A stretch of 64,000 bases of DNA from Spirochaetales bacterium (GTDB lineage Bacteria > Spirochaetota > Spirochaetia > ARS1246). Shown piece by piece: positions 17,809-25,951 of this stretch. The stretch covers positions 1 to 64,000 of the forward strand of contig NZCE01000003.1 of the NCBI GenBank assembly GCA_002688185.1. The letters run 5' to 3'. Position 1 is the first letter of the stretch. The number at the start of each line of letters is the position of its first letter. A program made the position numbers and the translations under genes. Below the pieces are notes generated by a model. The model worked only from the letters and a program-made list of their open reading frames with translations, ran no database searches and had not been told where the DNA came from.

Positions 17809-19143
17809 ATGAAAACCTTCAACATGAGATTATTTCGATTGAGCTTTGTGGCGATATCGCTGTCCTTGGGCATTTTTACGGTGAATGCTCAACGGGTTAC
17901 TTTGGACGTTACCGTGTCAAATCCGTATCTGCTGGCCGACAGCCGTCAAACAACGTTCCTCAAGGTCGGTCTCACAGGATTTGCTCTATCCGGTCAGACG
18001 GATCGAGCCCCGGTCAATGTGGCCATCGTTTTGGATAGATCAGGTTCAATGGAAGGCGAGAAGATAGCAAGAGCCAAAGATGCCGCAATTTTGGCCGTGG
18101 ACATGCTTGATTCGAGGGATATCGCGTCAATAGTGACGTATTCCGACAGCGTTTCCGTTTTGGTTCCCTCAACGAGAATTGTGGATAAAGAAGATGTCCG
18201 GGCAAAGGTCAGATCGATATATGCCGATGGAAGTACTGCGCTCTTTGCGGGAGTGAGCAAGGGCGCCCACGAGTTGCGGAAGTTTTTCGAGAGACAACGG
18301 GTCAACCGGGTCATACTCCTTTCCGATGGACTGGCGAACGTCGGCCCTGACAGTCCCGGCGCCCTCGGCGATTTGGGTTCATCGTTGAGGCGGGAAGGCA
18401 TTTCGGTAAGTACAATTGGCTTGGGTCTCGGATATAATGAAGATCTCATGGTGCAACTCGCACAGAAAAGCGACGGCAATCACGCTTTTGTTGAGAACAC
18501 CAGGGACCTTTCAAGAATCTTCCGATATGAGTTTGATGACGTGCTTTCGGTAGTTGCACAGGAGATAGAAATCTCCATACATTGCGCACCGGGCATAGTA
18601 CCTGTCCGAGTTATGGGTCGCGATGCCGATATCGCTGATGGCGTAGTGTATACGACCATCAATCAGCTCTATAGCAACCAGCAAAAATACATCATGCTGG
18701 AAGTGGAAATTCCTCCTCAACCGGAGGGAAAACAGTTGCCGGTAGCTACCGTTGATATAAGCTATGGTAATATGGTGTCAGGATTAACTGATTCCCTTTC
18801 GAGCTTTGCCGATGTGCAATTCACGGCGTCACAGGTCACGGCGGAAGAGAATGTGAATAGGGAGACGATGGCTGAAGCCGTTTTGCAGCTTGCCACCGAA
18901 GAAAGCAAACGAGCCGTGCAGCTGCGTGATGAGGGGAAACTGGAAGAGGCAGAGGAAGTTCTCTTAGAAAACGCCGAGTACCTCATGGAGCAGGCTGAAG
19001 CTTTGCAGGCACCTATGCTGCAGGGCTACGGTGAGCAGAATATCATGGATGCTGACGCGGTTGATGATGAAGATGAGTGGCAATCCACCCGCAAAGAGAT
19101 GAGAGACAAGCAACACGAGAACGAGAGCCAACAGAACTATTAA
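17809..19143 (+). CDS. Secreted von Willebrand factor A domain protein
   Basis: A 444-residue exported protein. A signal peptide ends about residue 28. The VWA domain runs from about 68 to 245 with an intact MIDAS: DRSGS (76-80), the Thr in DGSTALF and the Asp in LLSDGLANVGP. After it comes a beta-rich part (about 245-345), then a helical segment (EESKRAVQLRDEGKLEEAEE) and an acidic, polar tail. VWA proteins of this layout bind partner proteins through Mg2+, and serve in periplasmic assembly or adhesion. The ATG at 17809 has GGAG six bases upstream, so it is preferred to the ATG at 17797. A sensor kinase and response regulator follow on the same strand. Confidence 0.88.
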   Translation: MKTFNMRLFRLSFVAISLSLGIFTVNAQRVTLDVTVSNPYLLADSRQTTFLKVGLTGFALSGQTDRAPVNVAIVLDRSGSMEGEKIARAKDAAILAVDMLDSRDIASIVTYSDSVSVLVPSTRIVDKEDVRAKVRSIYADGSTALFAGVSKGAHELRKFFERQRVNRVILLSDGLANVGPDSPGALGDLGSSLRREGISVSTIGLGLGYNEDLMVQLAQKSDGNHAFVENTRDLSRIFRYEFDDVLSVVAQEIEISIHCAPGIVPVRVMGRDADIADGVVYTTINQLYSNQQKYIMLEVEIPPQPEGKQLPVATVDISYGNMVSGLTDSLSSFADVQFTASQVTAEENVNRETMAEAVLQLATEESKRAVQLRDEGKLEEAEEVLLENAEYLMEQAEALQAPMLQGYGEQNIMDADAVDDEDEWQSTRKEMRDKQHENESQQNY

Positions 19144-19163
19144 GAAAAAATCCGTGGATCGTT

Positions 19164-19200
19164 CCGCGGCAACGGCTTTTGAAAGGGCCGGCTGCCGCGG
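19164..19200 (+). repeat. Inverted repeat between vwa and sensor-kinase genes
   Basis: CCGCGGCA (19164-19171) pairs with TGCCGCGG (19193-19200), with further pairing of CGGC and GCCG inside. No run of T follows, so it is not a standard terminator. It ends 19 bases before the kinase start and could protect the upstream message or lower read-through into the kinase genes. Confidence 0.5.
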
Positions 19201-19219
19201 AGGGTAATGAGGAACGTGC

Positions 19220-20797
19220 ATGAGAAGAAGGCTGATTACCGTGTTTCTATTCATCGTGGCCGCGCCTCTTGGGCTTGTAACCTGGCTCGGATTGAGGAGT
19301 TTGGGGGATGAAAAGACGAGGGAAAATCAGCAGTATAGGACGGTCATAGAGGGTCGTCTTTATGATGTAAATGAAAGAATCGGCGAGGTTTTCCAATCAA
19401 AAAAAGTTGAGCTTCTGCAACTCGATAATGCGGGGCTCATGGCAAAAGACGAGATTCGAGGATTCCTGAGAAAGTCCCGATTGATTAAGCAAATCTTTGT
19501 TCTTTCGGCTGACGGCACCTTATCCCATCCGCCGCCGCTTGAATCGGCCAGCTTAAAAGAGGCCGCCTTCTTTATCCGTACAAATAGCATCGGCATAACA
19601 AAGGAGCTATTCCTTAGGAGCTCGGAAGCCGCAGCACAAACCCGGCGGTCCGCGGGATGGCACACCTGGTTTTGGGGAGAAGGGATAAATTTCATCTTTT
19701 GGCGACATGATTCGGACGGAACGATAGTTGGTTTTGAACTGGAGAGATCTGCAATGATTTCAGACATTGTTGCGGCAATGCCTGACACGGAGATGGACGG
19801 TCCAATTGGACCTACAGGCAGAATTGCCCTTTCGGATGCGAGTGGTAATACTATTTATCAATGGGGAGATTATCGCCCCAAAGACGGTGAATCGCCGGCC
19901 GCCACAATCCTCGTAGCTCCACCCTTAAGCTCGTGGAGACTGCACTACTATATCGATATGGACCATGCGGCCTCATTCGTATCTGAAGGATATTTTGCTC
20001 TCATTGGCGCAATAATTGCAATTATTCTCGCGATAATTGGACTGGCGATTTATTTCTATCGGGAAAGCTCTCGGGAAATGCGTGAGGCTCTAAAGCGAAT
20101 GTCATTTGTAAATCAAGTATCACATGAGCTCAAGACTCCGCTCACGAATATTCGCATGTATGCTGAATTACTGCAGAAAGACTTTGAACCGGATAGCACA
20201 AAAGCCAACAGATACCTCAATATTCTGGTAACCGAGAGCAATCGTTTGAGCCGCCTAATTGGAAACGTGCTTACGTTCGCCAAACATCAAAAAAGCGGCA
20301 TCCAGATAAATGCGAGACCCGGTGTGGTCGACGACATCATTGCCGATACAATTGAAAATTTCAGACCCGTATTAAAGACCGCCGGTGTTACCGTGGAGTT
20401 TACACCGGGGGCCCAAGGTCGAGTAAGTTTAGATCCCGACGCACTAGACCAAATCCTCAACAACCTTATCAGCAACGTGGAGAAATACGCTTCAAAGGGC
20501 GGATGGTTGGGCATCACCAGCTCGCAGCGCGGCGACTGTACTACTATCAGCATTTCCGATCGCGGCCCCGGAATTCCCCCTACACAACGGCAGAGCATTT
20601 TCCGGCCGTTCGTGCGCTTGAGCAATAAACTCACCGACGGAGTGGCCGGCACCGGCATCGGTCTCACAATTGCAAAAAATCTAGCGCTGCTACACGGTGG
20701 GACTTTGGGACTAATGCCTGGGGACGACGGAGCGACGTTCGTTGTCGAAATTTATACACCTGGAGAGATGAAAGATGATGAAAATTCTGGTAGCTGA
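19220..20797 (+). CDS. Sensor histidine kinase
   Basis: A 525-residue two-span membrane kinase. TM1 is at about 5-26, an extracytoplasmic sensor of about 225 residues follows, and TM2 is at 257-280. The dimerisation domain has the H-box SHELKTPLTN with the phospho-accepting H302. The ATP domain shows the N-box (NNLISNVEKYA), the DRGPGIPP G1 box and GTGIGLTIAKN. The response regulator gene overlaps its 3' end by 23 bases, so the pair is a two-component system. A GAGG ribosome site lies before the ATG. The sensor part matches no ligand-binding domain recognised here. Confidence 0.95.
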   Translation: MRRRLITVFLFIVAAPLGLVTWLGLRSLGDEKTRENQQYRTVIEGRLYDVNERIGEVFQSKKVELLQLDNAGLMAKDEIRGFLRKSRLIKQIFVLSADGTLSHPPPLESASLKEAAFFIRTNSIGITKELFLRSSEAAAQTRRSAGWHTWFWGEGINFIFWRHDSDGTIVGFELERSAMISDIVAAMPDTEMDGPIGPTGRIALSDASGNTIYQWGDYRPKDGESPAATILVAPPLSSWRLHYYIDMDHAASFVSEGYFALIGAIIAIILAIIGLAIYFYRESSREMREALKRMSFVNQVSHELKTPLTNIRMYAELLQKDFEPDSTKANRYLNILVTESNRLSRLIGNVLTFAKHQKSGIQINARPGVVDDIIADTIENFRPVLKTAGVTVEFTPGAQGRVSLDPDALDQILNNLISNVEKYASKGGWLGITSSQRGDCTTISISDRGPGIPPTQRQSIFRPFVRLSNKLTDGVAGTGIGLTIAKNLALLHGGTLGLMPGDDGATFVVEIYTPGEMKDDENSGS

Positions 20798-21455
20798 GGA
20801 CGATGCCTATACTCGCGAAGGTCTCGTAGAAATACTCCGAGCGGAAGGATATGAAACGGTAGCAGCGGAGAACGGTACCGAAGCTCTCGAGATGTACCGA
20901 ACGGAGTCACCGGACGTCGCGTGTCTCGACGTTATGATGCCGGGAATAAACGGCTACGACGTGTGCCGTGAGATACGCCGGAAGAATGAGGGCATTCCCA
21001 TTCTATTCATCAGCGCAAAATCTGAAGAAATTGACAAAGTGCTCGGTCTCGAGCTCGGCGCGGATGATTTTATCGTAAAGCCTTTTGGAGTAAAGGAAGT
21101 GATCGCCCGGGTTCGCGCGGTAACTCGCAGGTATTTTACCACCGTTCGAGATGAAGCCGAATCGTTCCACCTGGGCGATCTGACGGTGATGCCTGCCGAG
21201 CTACGTGCGTACAGGGGCGATATCAGGGTCGAGCTCAGCATCCGTGACGTGAATATCCTAAAAACTTTTTTTGCGAATCAGGGCAAAGTGCTTAGCCGCG
21301 ACACCCTCTTCAGCGCCGGATGGGGTATCGAGCATCTGCCTAACTCGAGAACCCTCGATCAACATATATCTCAATTAAGAAGGCGTATAGAGATCGATCC
21401 AAAGTGTCCCAAAATCATATGCACCGTTCACGGTGCAGGCTACCGATATCCATAG
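20775..21455 (+). CDS. OmpR-family response regulator
   Basis: A 226-residue protein. The receiver domain has the acidic pair E8-D9-D10, the phosphorylated D52 in CLDVMMPG and the conserved Lys in FIVKPFG. The C-terminal half is a winged-helix DNA-binding domain of OmpR/PhoB type (SRDTLFSAGWGI, RTLDQHISQLRRRIE). It overlaps the kinase gene upstream and should be its partner. GGAGAG is 7 bases before the ATG at 20775. Target genes are unknown; the vwa gene upstream is an obvious candidate. Confidence 0.95.
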   Translation: MMKILVAEDDAYTREGLVEILRAEGYETVAAENGTEALEMYRTESPDVACLDVMMPGINGYDVCREIRRKNEGIPILFISAKSEEIDKVLGLELGADDFIVKPFGVKEVIARVRAVTRRYFTTVRDEAESFHLGDLTVMPAELRAYRGDIRVELSIRDVNILKTFFANQGKVLSRDTLFSAGWGIEHLPNSRTLDQHISQLRRRIEIDPKCPKIICTVHGAGYRYP

Positions 21456-21457
21456 GG

Positions 21458-21976
21458 CTACGTTTGACTAAAAGCCTTCGTCACGAGGTTAGCGAAAAGT
21501 CCTGAGATTGGCGGAAAAATTATGACGCTTATGAGTCGCACGATTGCGAACCGCCAACCGAGGATCCCGACCTCCATCGGCAATCGAGCAACCGCAATGA
21601 GGGACCAGCTGCTGATAAATGCTACTATGGTCCCAATGCCGGCCCCTGATTGCATCAAAGCCGCCGCCATGGGAAAACTCACATAGGGTCCGCCCGGAGT
21701 GATGCTTCCGGCCAGAGTCCCTATGATAATGCCGCGAAAACCCGACTCAGTGCCGACCCATTGTGACAGGAGATCTTTTGGTAGGAGGGTCTGCACCATG
21801 CCGCCGATGATAAAAGCAAATATCAGCAGGGGGAGAATTTCCAAAAGTGTTCGCCCCGCGATTTTTATTCCGTCCAGGTTTTTGCCACCGCCGTTTACCG
21901 TAGCGACGATAAACAGAACGACAGCAATAACCGCCATTATTACCGTTGGGATCAGCATGGTGGATTTCGGATGCAT
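21458..21976 (-). CDS. Half-size permease (DUF318/ArsP-like)
   Basis: A 172-residue membrane protein with four to five spans. The sequence LEILPLLIFAFIIGGMVQ, followed by a GTLAGSITPGGPYVSFPMAA loop, is typical of the predicted permease family PF03773 that includes the organoarsenical exporter ArsP, but here only about half of the usual 300-350 residues. Half-size members are known and may dimerise. Its start codon overlaps the final base of the long coiled-coil gene's stop, so translation is coupled to it. It is convergent with the response regulator gene, two bases apart. The substrate is unknown. Confidence 0.75.
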   Translation of the reverse strand: MHPKSTMLIPTVIMAVIAVVLFIVATVNGGGKNLDGIKIAGRTLLEILPLLIFAFIIGGMVQTLLPKDLLSQWVGTESGFRGIIIGTLAGSITPGGPYVSFPMAAALMQSGAGIGTIVAFISSWSLIAVARLPMEVGILGWRFAIVRLISVIIFPPISGLFANLVTKAFSQT

Positions 21977-23964
21977 TAAGGAAGGGTTTTGATAATGAGA
22001 TCGGTGAACTCCGCTGTGCCAAGGCTCCGGAGAGCCACCTCGACGCCGCTATTGATCCCGAACCAGGTCTTATATCTGATCTTTTCCTCTCGGTCCACTG
22101 CGATAGTGACGTATTGATTTACCGGCTCATAGAGAATATCTATCTGTCTATAAGTAGTAATCGGTTCAGGGATAACCGCGTCCATCACCCGCTCCATATA
22201 TACGTCATCATCCGACCGGTATAGTTGCAGGTACGTGTAGTCGGTCTTGTACACATCCCTGTCACGGGTGAGCCAGACCAACAGTGATTTTCCTAGTCCG
22301 TAGCCGCGCTTATCGACGCCGTCTACATAAATGTGGACACCTATACCAACCCACTCATCGGCCGGATCGGTGGAACGCGCCTTGAACGAGTATAGCACCG
22401 GGGAGAGGCCCTGATTTGATGGCAGCAGCAGCTTTCCAAACAGCATATCCCTATCGAGCTGGGCGGCATAATTCGGACCTACTCGCCAAACTCCGAGCTG
22501 CGACACGGAGGTGCCGAATCCTGAATTAAGGGTTTTTGTAAAGGACGGTTTCATCATCGAAATAAAGCCATTTGTCAGAAGGTCTGACCGGATGCTGACC
22601 TCCATATGAGCCATTTGGGCTTTGAGGTCATTATGTCTCGCGCTGAGCTCTTCAAGCTGTTTAGAGAGGTGCTCGGTAAGCTGTTCTGCAAGCTGCTCCG
22701 CGAGCTGTTCGGCTAGCTCGACGGCGAGCTGATTGGCAAGCTCCTCAACCTGTTGCTCGGCGGGCCTTTCGGCCGGCTGTTCGGCGAGCTGGACGGCGAG
22801 TTGATTGGCGAGCTCCTCAACCTGTTGTTCCGTATACGTAGCGGTCACCTGTACGGATGTGTCATCAGCAGCGGTGGCCTGCGGATGCTCCTCCCGGGCG
22901 GCGACAGCCTGCACAATTGATTCTTCCATTCGTGCAAGAGACTTGGCGATGGATTCCTCAAGCTCAACTAATTTGCTGCCTCCAGCTCTGCCGTAATCTT
23001 CGATAATCATTTCGAGTTGATACAGAGACTGCGCCAGCCTGGTCAGCTTGTCCTCTCCGACGGTTCCCAGTTCCTCGAGGGTTGATTCGAGCTGCTCTAG
23101 TTGCGACCGCACCGATACGATCTCATTCTTTAGTACCTCGAGCTTGTTGAGATAGCTCTGCGCAAGCTCCTCGGAAATGGTGACGGTTCCCTCCTCCGCC
23201 GCCTCAGCGACAGACGCGGCATCTTGGAGGGTTTGTAGGGAATCTTTTAGATTGTCAATCTGCTTCTGAAGACCGTTATTATCACTCTTGAGATTATCGA
23301 TCTGCTTGAGGAGCGTGGAATTCGTTTCCGAGAGGCCGGTATTATCGACTTGCAAAATATCAACCCGGGTTCGAAGCCGGCCGGCACTGTCTGAAAGGAG
23401 ATTGCGAGCGGCAATGACTGCGTCGTACTTTCCCTGCAACTCGGCTATGTTTTCTTCATACTCAATCTCAACTTCGCTCAGTTTGGCGTTCAAGACATTC
23501 GTATCACGACCCGAAAACAATTCACGGAGTGCATCCGGCAAATCAAGGGTCGGATCAGAGAAAGATCCTCTCCGAGCAAACATCTCTGAAACGGAAATGC
23601 CATCTGAGGACATCGATAGCACGCCCCTCAGCACCTCACCATTATATATAACCCAGTCTATTTCGACGCTCTCGTCGCTGAATGCTTTAATAGTAGCGAA
23701 GTCAAGCACGGCATCAATGGGAACCGCATTGTCACTCTCGGAGAAAATTTCCGTTATTTCCCAGTATCCCTCGTCGTTTAATGAAATAGTGAGGGAGACC
23801 GACCGATCCGGTAGACCCACGTTCCGCACGTAAAAGCTTTCAGGACCGCTCTGATCGATCTCCGCCTTGGAAAAGTCTATTTCCGACAGGTCCGGAATCT
23901 GCTGCGCTCCTGCGGCAAACGGCAGAATGACGGAGAGCAGTATTAGGATCACGTATTTCTTCAT
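21976..23964 (-). CDS. Exported coiled-coil protein with internal repeat and C-terminal beta domain
   Basis: A 662-residue protein of unknown function. A signal peptide (MKKYVILILLSVILPFAAGA) leads to a beta-rich N-terminal domain (about 25-150), a long coiled coil (about 155-480) with an Ala/Glu/Gln/Leu-rich stretch (EELANQLAV, AEQLAEQLAEQL), and a C-terminal domain of about 175 residues that looks like a beta-sandwich (GIGVHIYVDGVDKRGYG, TYRQIDILYEP, WFGINSGVEVALRSL). The coiled-coil stretch contains a near-perfect 24-residue duplication. The layout suggests a periplasmic or surface structural protein. GAGGG is four bases before the ATG. It is coupled to the half-size permease gene downstream. 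Confidence 0.75.
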   Translation of the reverse strand: MKKYVILILLSVILPFAAGAQQIPDLSEIDFSKAEIDQSGPESFYVRNVGLPDRSVSLTISLNDEGYWEITEIFSESDNAVPIDAVLDFATIKAFSDESVEIDWVIYNGEVLRGVLSMSSDGISVSEMFARRGSFSDPTLDLPDALRELFSGRDTNVLNAKLSEVEIEYEENIAELQGKYDAVIAARNLLSDSAGRLRTRVDILQVDNTGLSETNSTLLKQIDNLKSDNNGLQKQIDNLKDSLQTLQDAASVAEAAEEGTVTISEELAQSYLNKLEVLKNEIVSVRSQLEQLESTLEELGTVGEDKLTRLAQSLYQLEMIIEDYGRAGGSKLVELEESIAKSLARMEESIVQAVAAREEHPQATAADDTSVQVTATYTEQQVEELANQLAVQLAEQPAERPAEQQVEELANQLAVELAEQLAEQLAEQLTEHLSKQLEELSARHNDLKAQMAHMEVSIRSDLLTNGFISMMKPSFTKTLNSGFGTSVSQLGVWRVGPNYAAQLDRDMLFGKLLLPSNQGLSPVLYSFKARSTDPADEWVGIGVHIYVDGVDKRGYGLGKSLLVWLTRDRDVYKTDYTYLQLYRSDDDVYMERVMDAVIPEPITTYRQIDILYEPVNQYVTIAVDREEKIRYKTWFGINSGVEVALRSLGTAEFTDLIIKTLP
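22708..22832 (-). repeat. 72-base in-frame duplication in the coiled-coil gene
   Basis: Two copies of about 53 bases, starting at 22708 and 22780, are 72 bases (24 codons) apart and differ at only a few positions. Both encode EELANQLAV-LAEQ. Shorter heptad-like AEQL units surround them. The size is a multiple of three, so copy number could change without breaking the frame. Confidence 0.75.
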
Positions 23965-23973
23965 TTAACCCTC

Positions 23974-23996
23974 AGGGCGAGCCCTAAGGGCGAGCC
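23974..23996. repeat. Tandem AGGGCGAGCC repeat in the leader of the coiled-coil gene
   Basis: AGGGCGAGCC occurs at 23974-23983 and 23987-23996, a 13-base period, just upstream of the ATG at 23964 on the minus strand. Each unit can fold into a short AGGG/CCCT stem. Meaning unknown; it may affect translation of the leader. Confidence 0.45.
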
Positions 23997-24142
23997 TTGC
24001 CCTATTGTGATTTTCGGCATGGCGCGTTAAAAAACTGAAATCCGCCAAAAAAAAACACAGCTTCCAGAGGTAAATTACAGTGCGGTCGTTTCAATCAAAG
24101 TAGTTTTTCAGTGCGCTCCTTTGTATATTTGATAAAATCAGT

Positions 24143-25951
24143 ATGGTAGGCAACATCGAGGTATTGCGCATGGATCCGACCGAGGTAGGACATCCGGACT
24201 ATTATCACCGAGTGGTCGATTGCCAGTGGGCATGCCCCGCGCACACTGACGTTCCCGAGTACATTCGTCTTATCGCTCAGGGGAAATATGGCGAATCTTA
24301 TCTGCTCAACCGGAAATCCAACGTGTTTCCAGGTATTCTTGGGAGGGTGTGTGATCGACCTTGCGAACCGGCGTGCAGGCGCCGGAGAATAGAAGAAAAA
24401 CCGGTTGCCATCTGCCGCCTAAAGCGAGTCGCCGGTGACTACAAAGACGACGTTAAAACTCATCTGCCGGATGCACCCAGGAAAAAAAACGGCAAACGAG
24501 TGGCCCTCATCGGCGCCGGTCCGGCTTCACTCACAGTAGCCAATGATTTACTGCCTCTCGGCTATGAAATAGTGATGTTTGAAAGGCTTTCAGAACCCGG
24601 CGGCCTTATGAGGACAAATATCCCGGCATTTCGACTTCCGATACACGTACTAAATGAAGAAATTGAGATGATTATTGATATGGGTGTAGATTTGCGTCTT
24701 AATACGCCGGTAAATAGCCTAAAGGATTTGCTTAATGAAGGCTTTGACGCGATTTTTGTTGGGTCCGGGGCGCCAATAGGGCGTGGCCTCGATATTCCGG
24801 GCAGATACGATACAGAATCGATATACGTCGGCATCGCTTGGCTCGAGGCAGTAGCCTTCGGTCATATTAATAGCATCGCACCGAAAGTCGTCATTATCGG
24901 CGGCGGAAATACCGCAATGGATTGCTGCAGGACCGCTAAGAGAATCGGTGGTGAAGAAGTAAAGGTCGTGGCTCGAAAACCGTACGAGATGTTGAAAGCC
25001 TCAGATTGGGAGCTCGAGGAAGCCGAGGAAGAGGCCATCGATATTATTACAAATCACGCACCAGAGCGGTTTGTGGTGGAAAATGGCGTGCTGAGTGCGG
25101 TAGAGTTTAGCAACGTAACTTGGATTAAAGATGATTCCGGCAAACTGAGATCTCAGAAAATCAAGGATGTAACTATTCAGTGCGACGCTGCCATTTTGGC
25201 CGTTGGTCAGGAGAACGCATTTCCGTTTATCGAACGGGATATGGGAATCGAATTTAATGAATGGGGTCTGCCTACAGTCGATCACCAGACATTTCAATCC
25301 ACGTTAAGCGGCGTTTTTTTTGGCGGAGACGCGGCATTTGGACCCCTCAATATTATATGGGCGGTTGCTCACGGACATGAGGCGGCCATATCAATCAACA
25401 ACCACTGTCAGGGCATATCTCTTCATGATCGGCGGCCCCGGGGCATGAATCTTATTAGTCAACGGATGGGGATTCATCAATGGAGCTACAGCAATGAGTG
25501 GGATCCGACCAATCGCCGCCGGGTACCACACATGTCCCTGCGAGAACGATTCGTGGATCTCAAGCTGGAGGTCGAAGAAGGTTTTGATCCAGGGCAAGCC
25601 GCCAAAGAGGCTGAACGTTGCCTTAACTGCGATATTCAGACCGACTTTTCAGCGGCGCTCTGCATCGAATGCGACGCATGCATAGATGTTTGCCCGGTGG
25701 ATTGCCTCACGATTACTAATAACGGCACAGAATCGGATCTGAGGAGCAGGTTGTCGGCACCCGCTGAGAATACCGATCAGCCGTTGTTTATTTCTGAAAA
25801 CCTTCCACAGACCGGACGGATTATGGTTAAGGATGAAGATGTCTGCATCCATTGTGGGCTTTGCGCGGAGCGCTGCCCTACTGGGGCATTTGACATGAAG
25901 AAGTCACTTGTAGAGATTCTACACGCCGGACAGGAGAAACATGAAGCCTGA
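24143..25951 (+). CDS. Flavin/Fe-S subunit (GltD-like) of a 2-oxoacid oxidoreductase
   Basis: A 602-residue electron-transfer protein. An N-terminal Fe-S domain of glutamate-synthase small-subunit type (CQWACPAHTDVPEYI, then CDRPCEPACRR) precedes two Rossmann folds: FAD loop GAGPAS near 121 and NAD(P) loop GGGNTAMD near 250. The C-terminus adds two [4Fe-4S] motifs (CIECDACIDVCPVDC and CIHCGLCAERCP). It would pass electrons between NAD(P)H and the 2-oxoacid oxidoreductase or ferredoxin. Its stop overlaps the next gene by 11 bases. The frame opens at ATG 24143; the ATG at 24170 has a GAGG eight bases upstream and is a real alternative. Confidence 0.9.
   Translation: MVGNIEVLRMDPTEVGHPDYYHRVVDCQWACPAHTDVPEYIRLIAQGKYGESYLLNRKSNVFPGILGRVCDRPCEPACRRRRIEEKPVAICRLKRVAGDYKDDVKTHLPDAPRKKNGKRVALIGAGPASLTVANDLLPLGYEIVMFERLSEPGGLMRTNIPAFRLPIHVLNEEIEMIIDMGVDLRLNTPVNSLKDLLNEGFDAIFVGSGAPIGRGLDIPGRYDTESIYVGIAWLEAVAFGHINSIAPKVVIIGGGNTAMDCCRTAKRIGGEEVKVVARKPYEMLKASDWELEEAEEEAIDIITNHAPERFVVENGVLSAVEFSNVTWIKDDSGKLRSQKIKDVTIQCDAAILAVGQENAFPFIERDMGIEFNEWGLPTVDHQTFQSTLSGVFFGGDAAFGPLNIIWAVAHGHEAAISINNHCQGISLHDRRPRGMNLISQRMGIHQWSYSNEWDPTNRRRVPHMSLRERFVDLKLEVEEGFDPGQAAKEAERCLNCDIQTDFSAALCIECDACIDVCPVDCLTITNNGTESDLRSRLSAPAENTDQPLFISENLPQTGRIMVKDEDVCIHCGLCAERCPTGAFDMKKSLVEILHAGQEKHEA

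Noticed and set aside
19164..19200. Rho-independent terminator between vwa and the sensor kinase gene
   Set aside because: A good stem but no T-run; the next ribosome site follows at once.
23288..23833. Open frame of 181 codons on the plus strand
   Set aside because: Antisense shadow of the Ser/Glu/Leu-rich coiled-coil gene.
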